DNA from: RGIG4079 sp045531405
GTDB taxonomy: Bacteria > Bacteroidota > Bacteroidia > Bacteroidales > Muribaculaceae
Assembly: GCA_045531405.1 (NCBI GenBank)
Contig: JAZSDX010000077.1
Location: forward strand, 3,506-67,505
Length of the DNA: 64,000 nucleotides
Reading direction: 5' to 3'
Part shown: in pieces, positions 62,303 to 64,000 of the stretch
Layout: every line of letters begins with the position of its first letter
How positions within the stretch are numbered: position 1 is the stretch's first letter
Translations under genes and position numbers: made by a program
The notes under the pieces: model-generated
The model's input: the letters and a program-made list of their open reading frames with translations, nothing else
What the model was told of the DNA's origin: nothing
Database searches by the model: none

Positions 62303-62860
62303 TCACACTTTTGATATTACATTTTTCAAAAAATCTTCGCGATTTTCGCGTGGTCCATGGGCTGTTTTTTCACAATTAAACCACTCTACTCCGGTTATTC
62401 CCACAGCGTTTAATACAAACGCAACCAAATTATCTTCAATAAAATGGCGATATAGAGGTGTAGGTCCTTGTGAGGTAGTGATTAATAATGTGCGACGAAT
62501 ATTTAATGCCGGCAACATTGCCCCCTCTTCCGAATAAGTATATGTTACCCCTTTTAGCAACACCTTATCTATAAAACCCTTAAAAATTGCAGGCACCATG
62601 CCCCACCAAATCGGGAAGATTATTATCAATTCATCAGTGCCTTGAAGCATCTCTCCATATTTTGCCACTATTGGGTCGGCAGTTTCGCCACGATTATAAC
62701 CGGCTAAATCATTTGCGGTCATTGTTGGGTTAAAGCCATCGGCAACAAGATCAATCACTTGGAATGGTCGTTTTTCATCACGCAATTTCTTCTCTACGCC
62801 ATCTAATATCGCTCGATTAAAACTACCCTGCCACGGATGCGAAAAAATTATCGTTGTCAT
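62303..62860 (-). CDS. Flavodoxin-fold NAD(P)H oxidoreductase
   Basis: This 185-residue protein has the flavodoxin-2 (quinone reductase/KefF-MdaB) fold. The N-terminal FSHPWQGSFNRAILDGV is the FMN/FAD phosphate loop, and FPIWWGMVPAIFKGFIDKVL is the classic WWGxPAxLKGWxD-like segment. A flavin-dependent two-electron reductase of quinones or other acceptors is expected. It is monocistronic and convergent with radC (9-nt gap). No consensus promoter was recognised upstream of the ATG at 62860. Confidence 0.9.
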   Translation of the reverse strand: MTTIIFSHPWQGSFNRAILDGVEKKLRDEKRPFQVIDLVADGFNPTMTANDLAGYNRGETADPIVAKYGEMLQGTDELIIIFPIWWGMVPAIFKGFIDKVLLKGVTYTYSEEGAMLPALNIRRTLLITTSQGPTPLYRHFIEDNLVAFVLNAVGITGVEWFNCEKTAHGPRENREDFLKNVISKV

Positions 62861-62937
62861 AAACTATACTTGAATTTTGGTTACAACTATATAACACATA
62901 TTAAATAGAGTTTGTTTGCCGTAAAGATTTTATGTCA

Positions 62938-62965
62938 CTAAGGTCTCTAAGGTCTCTAATGACCT
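62938..62965. repeat. Short tandem repeat with overlapping inverted repeat
   Basis: CTAAGGTCT occurs twice in direct succession and is followed by CTAATGACCT; the last two units also form AGGTC-N6-GACCT. The position, about 100 bp before the structured RNA candidate, is the only reason to note it. Confidence 0.55.
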
Positions 62966-63050
62966 GAAAACGATTTCTCTCTTATTTCTTAGATTTCAAA
63001 AATATTCTCTAATTTTAACCCGATAGCTCCAACCATTTGAAAAATTTCGT

Positions 63051-63059
63051 TATATTTGC
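63051..63059 (+). promoter_or_regulatory. Bacteroidota -7 promoter element for the structured RNA candidate
   Basis: TATATTTGC fits TAnnTTTGC. The transcript would start at about 63064-63068, just at the first hairpin. No -33 TTTG was found at 19-21 nt spacing. Confidence 0.55.
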
Positions 63060-63062
63060 AGT

Positions 63063-63334
63063 GGTTTCGACATTTAGTTGTAGCGACAACGATTGAGACC
63101 ATTACATATTTAACGAAAGGTGTTATTGAAATTTTATCTTCTGTTACCAAACTTGGCGGTTTGAAAATGCGACGAAGATGAGGTTGACAATGGCACCTGC
63201 ATTGGTAGCATATACTTTGCCGTGATTGGCAAAATATATAGCAAATCGGTGTGGGGCTATTGTTTTATCTGTCGCATAGGTACGCCAAGACCTGGTAGCA
63301 AGATAAAACTAAGTGCATTCTCCACACCTTTTTT
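63063..63334 (+). ncRNA. Candidate structured non-coding RNA of about 270 nt with intrinsic terminator
   Basis: After a -7 element the sequence contains a series of hairpins: 63063-63100 (GGTTTC paired with GAGACC, inner GTTGT with ACAAC), 63148-63163 (CAAAC/GTTTG), 63188-63204 (CAATG/CATTG) and 63216-63233 (TTTGCC/GGCAAA). A long 3' hairpin at 63248-63328 has an outer stem GGTGTGGGG/CTCCACACC, a middle stem GTTTTATCT/AGATAAAAC and an inner AGGT/ACCT. Six Ts follow, so the long hairpin can be a terminator. A weak open frame through it (63222 onwards) looks spurious. It may be a free regulatory RNA or the leader of the two small membrane-protein genes. It is not tmRNA, and the SRP and RNase P core motifs are absent; Bacteroidales-1/6S-type RNA remains possible. 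Confidence 0.55.
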
Positions 63335-63386
63335 ATATCTATATTTAACCGTTTCAATGGGAGATGAGAAACATAGAAAAATTATT

Positions 63387-63557
63387 ATGGATACCTTATT
63401 TTTATTAATTATTTCCGTTGGGTTAGCTTTTGGAGTTGGCTATTTAGGTAGTAAACGTAAAATTGGTTTTGGTATAGCTTTTGTCCTCTCTTTGTTAAAT
63501 GTTATTATCGGCTTAATTGCTGTTCTGTGTTCAAAAAAAATAGATAAAGTTAATTAA
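63387..63557 (+). CDS. Tiny membrane protein, 56 residues
   Basis: This 56-residue protein starts at ATG 63387 (DTLFLLIISVGLAFG). Two hydrophobic helices flank a conserved-looking basic turn GYLGSKRKIGFG, and the second ends IGLIAVLCSKK. The GSKRKIGFG...GLIxxLCSKK pattern resembles small Bacteroidetes two-helix proteins sometimes compared with superinfection-immunity proteins; that is a resemblance only. An ATG at 63357 would add 10 charged residues. The gene begins 53 nt after the terminator of the structured RNA and lies 7 nt before the next small gene. Confidence 0.65.
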   Translation: MDTLFLLIISVGLAFGVGYLGSKRKIGFGIAFVLSLLNVIIGLIAVLCSKKIDKVN

Positions 63558-63564
63558 CAAAATC

Positions 63565-63723
63565 ATGAAATTTATGAAAACTTTTGGTTGGATTTGCCTC
63601 ATACTTGGAGGGCTAAGTTTTACTGGTGCCCTGTTAGCAGGAAATAGTATTTTTGGTCCCTGTTTCTGGATTGCATTAGGATTTTCGTTGATATATTTTG
63701 CAAAATGTCTAGTCCTGACATAG
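63565..63723 (+). CDS. Tiny membrane protein, 52 residues, probably cut by an IS element
   Basis: This 52-residue frame (KFMKTFGWICLILGGLSFTG) has two hydrophobic helices (about 7-25 and 33-47). It begins 7 nt after the first small gene. Its last five codons fall in TGTCTAGTCCTGACATAG, which I take for the left end of the IS3-family element whose orfA starts at 63748. The original C-terminus was therefore probably longer and charged, and this product is likely truncated. Confidence 0.55.
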   Translation: MKFMKTFGWICLILGGLSFTGALLAGNSIFGPCFWIALGFSLIYFAKCLVLT

Positions 63724-64000
63724 CGTTACAGTAAAAAGTAACAAAAAATGGAAGAGACTAAACACAAGTATGTTAAGCGAACACAACGCGATTATTCAAT
63801 GCCTTTTAAGTTGGCAGTAGTACAAGAAGTAGAGCGCACCGGAATTGGAGTTTGTGCAATAGCTCGCAAATATGGTATACAAAGTGATACAACCGTTACC
63901 ACTTGGTTAAGAAAATATGGTAACTTTGATGTCTCAAATAAAACAAGTAAACCAATGGAAAAGAGTAAGGAACAAAAGTTGTTGGAATTAGAAGAACGAG
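63706..64000 (+). mobile_element. Left end of an IS3-family insertion sequence, right part outside the window
   Basis: The element is defined by orfA at 63748 and a candidate left terminal repeat beginning TGTCTAGTCCTGACATAG at 63706. Neither orfB nor the right inverted repeat is in the window, so the exact boundary and target duplication cannot be confirmed. Confidence 0.55.
63748..64000 (+). CDS. IS3-family transposase OrfA, truncated by window end
   Basis: The first 84 residues are visible, starting at ATG 63748. They carry a Lys/Arg-rich helix-turn-helix of the IS3 OrfA type: RDYSMPFKLAVVQEVERTG followed by AIARKYGIQ and VTTWLRKYGNFD. The later part is coiled-coil-like (EQKLLELEER). In this family OrfA binds the terminal repeats and, by programmed -1 frameshift with OrfB, forms the DDE transposase. 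The frameshift site and OrfB lie beyond the window. Confidence 0.88.
   Translation, partial: MEETKHKYVKRTQRDYSMPFKLAVVQEVERTGIGVCAIARKYGIQSDTTVTTWLRKYGNFDVSNKTSKPMEKSKEQKLLELEER

Noticed and set aside
63063..63334. tmRNA, SRP RNA or RNase P RNA
   Set aside because: The diagnostic tmRNA alanine acceptor and resume-codon pattern, the SRP GNAR/GGAAGCAGC core and RNase P conserved cores were not seen.
63222..63386. N-terminal extension of the 56-residue membrane protein from an ATG at 63222
   Set aside because: The extension lies inside the hairpins of the candidate RNA and crosses its terminator. Its composition (Cys, Pro, Arg) differs from the membrane protein, so it is probably a chance open frame.

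Overview
The window is a low-GC (AT-rich) chromosomal segment from a member of the Bacteroidota, most likely order Bacteroidales (a Muribaculaceae-, Barnesiellaceae- or Porphyromonadaceae-like commensal; the family cannot be fixed by eye). The evidence is the repeated -7 promoter element TAnnTTTG(C/T) close upstream of genes, start codons without Shine-Dalgarno sequences, secreted proteins with type IX secretion (T9SS) C-terminal sorting signals of both the type A and the gliding-motility (CHU_C, type B) kind, the carboxynorspermidine and agmatine polyamine enzymes, and typical Bacteroidales gene neighbours such as DUF4250 and ClpC-HtpG.

Layout. 1-11.1 kb is a secretome block: a large secreted protein cut by the window edge, gpmI, and two tandem paralogous beta-helix/beta-propeller proteins with T9SS sorting tails. 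11.1-12.4 kb holds a zinc-ribbon/SPOR membrane protein and a Gly-Gly-Leu tRNA operon. 12.6-14.9 kb is an acyltransferase-ugd pair. 15.0-21.0 kb is a heavy-metal RND efflux operon (His-rich protein, adaptor, pump, outer-membrane channel), followed by an Fe/Mn superoxide dismutase whose start codon lies in a long hairpin. 21.7-24.0 kb is an SGNH/MBOAT O-acylation pair, diverging from rmuC and another secreted protein. 27.1 kb is an ECF sigma factor. 28.0-31.8 kb is a five-gene operon (dCMP deaminase, S41 protease, 5-formyl-THF cyclo-ligase, hemerythrin/RIC-like protein, LuxR-type regulator). 31.9-40.5 kb carries a TPR protein with gyrA, then clpC-htpG. 41-43 kb is agmatine deiminase with N-carbamoylputrescine amidase. 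43-46.7 kb has more T9SS cargo and a lytic transglycosylase. 46.7-57 kb is mostly housekeeping (uvrA, Sel1 protein, lipoprotein, polyprenyl synthase, tatD, tspO, pgk, pyrF, prfA, DUF4250). 57-62.9 kb has a PcrA-type helicase, nspC, a glycosyltransferase, radC and a flavodoxin-fold oxidoreductase.

The right end (62.9-64.0 kb) is the least ordinary part. An approximately 270-nt region has its own promoter-like element, four or more hairpins and an intrinsic terminator, and looks like an undescribed or poorly described structured RNA. It precedes two tiny membrane-protein genes. The second appears to be cut by an IS3-family element whose orfA runs off the window.

Most genes here are ordinary chromosomal genes. 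The best candidates for something new are the structured RNA with the small membrane proteins, the hairpin over the sod start codon, the tandem beta-helix/propeller cargo proteins, and the hemerythrin-like/LuxR pair.
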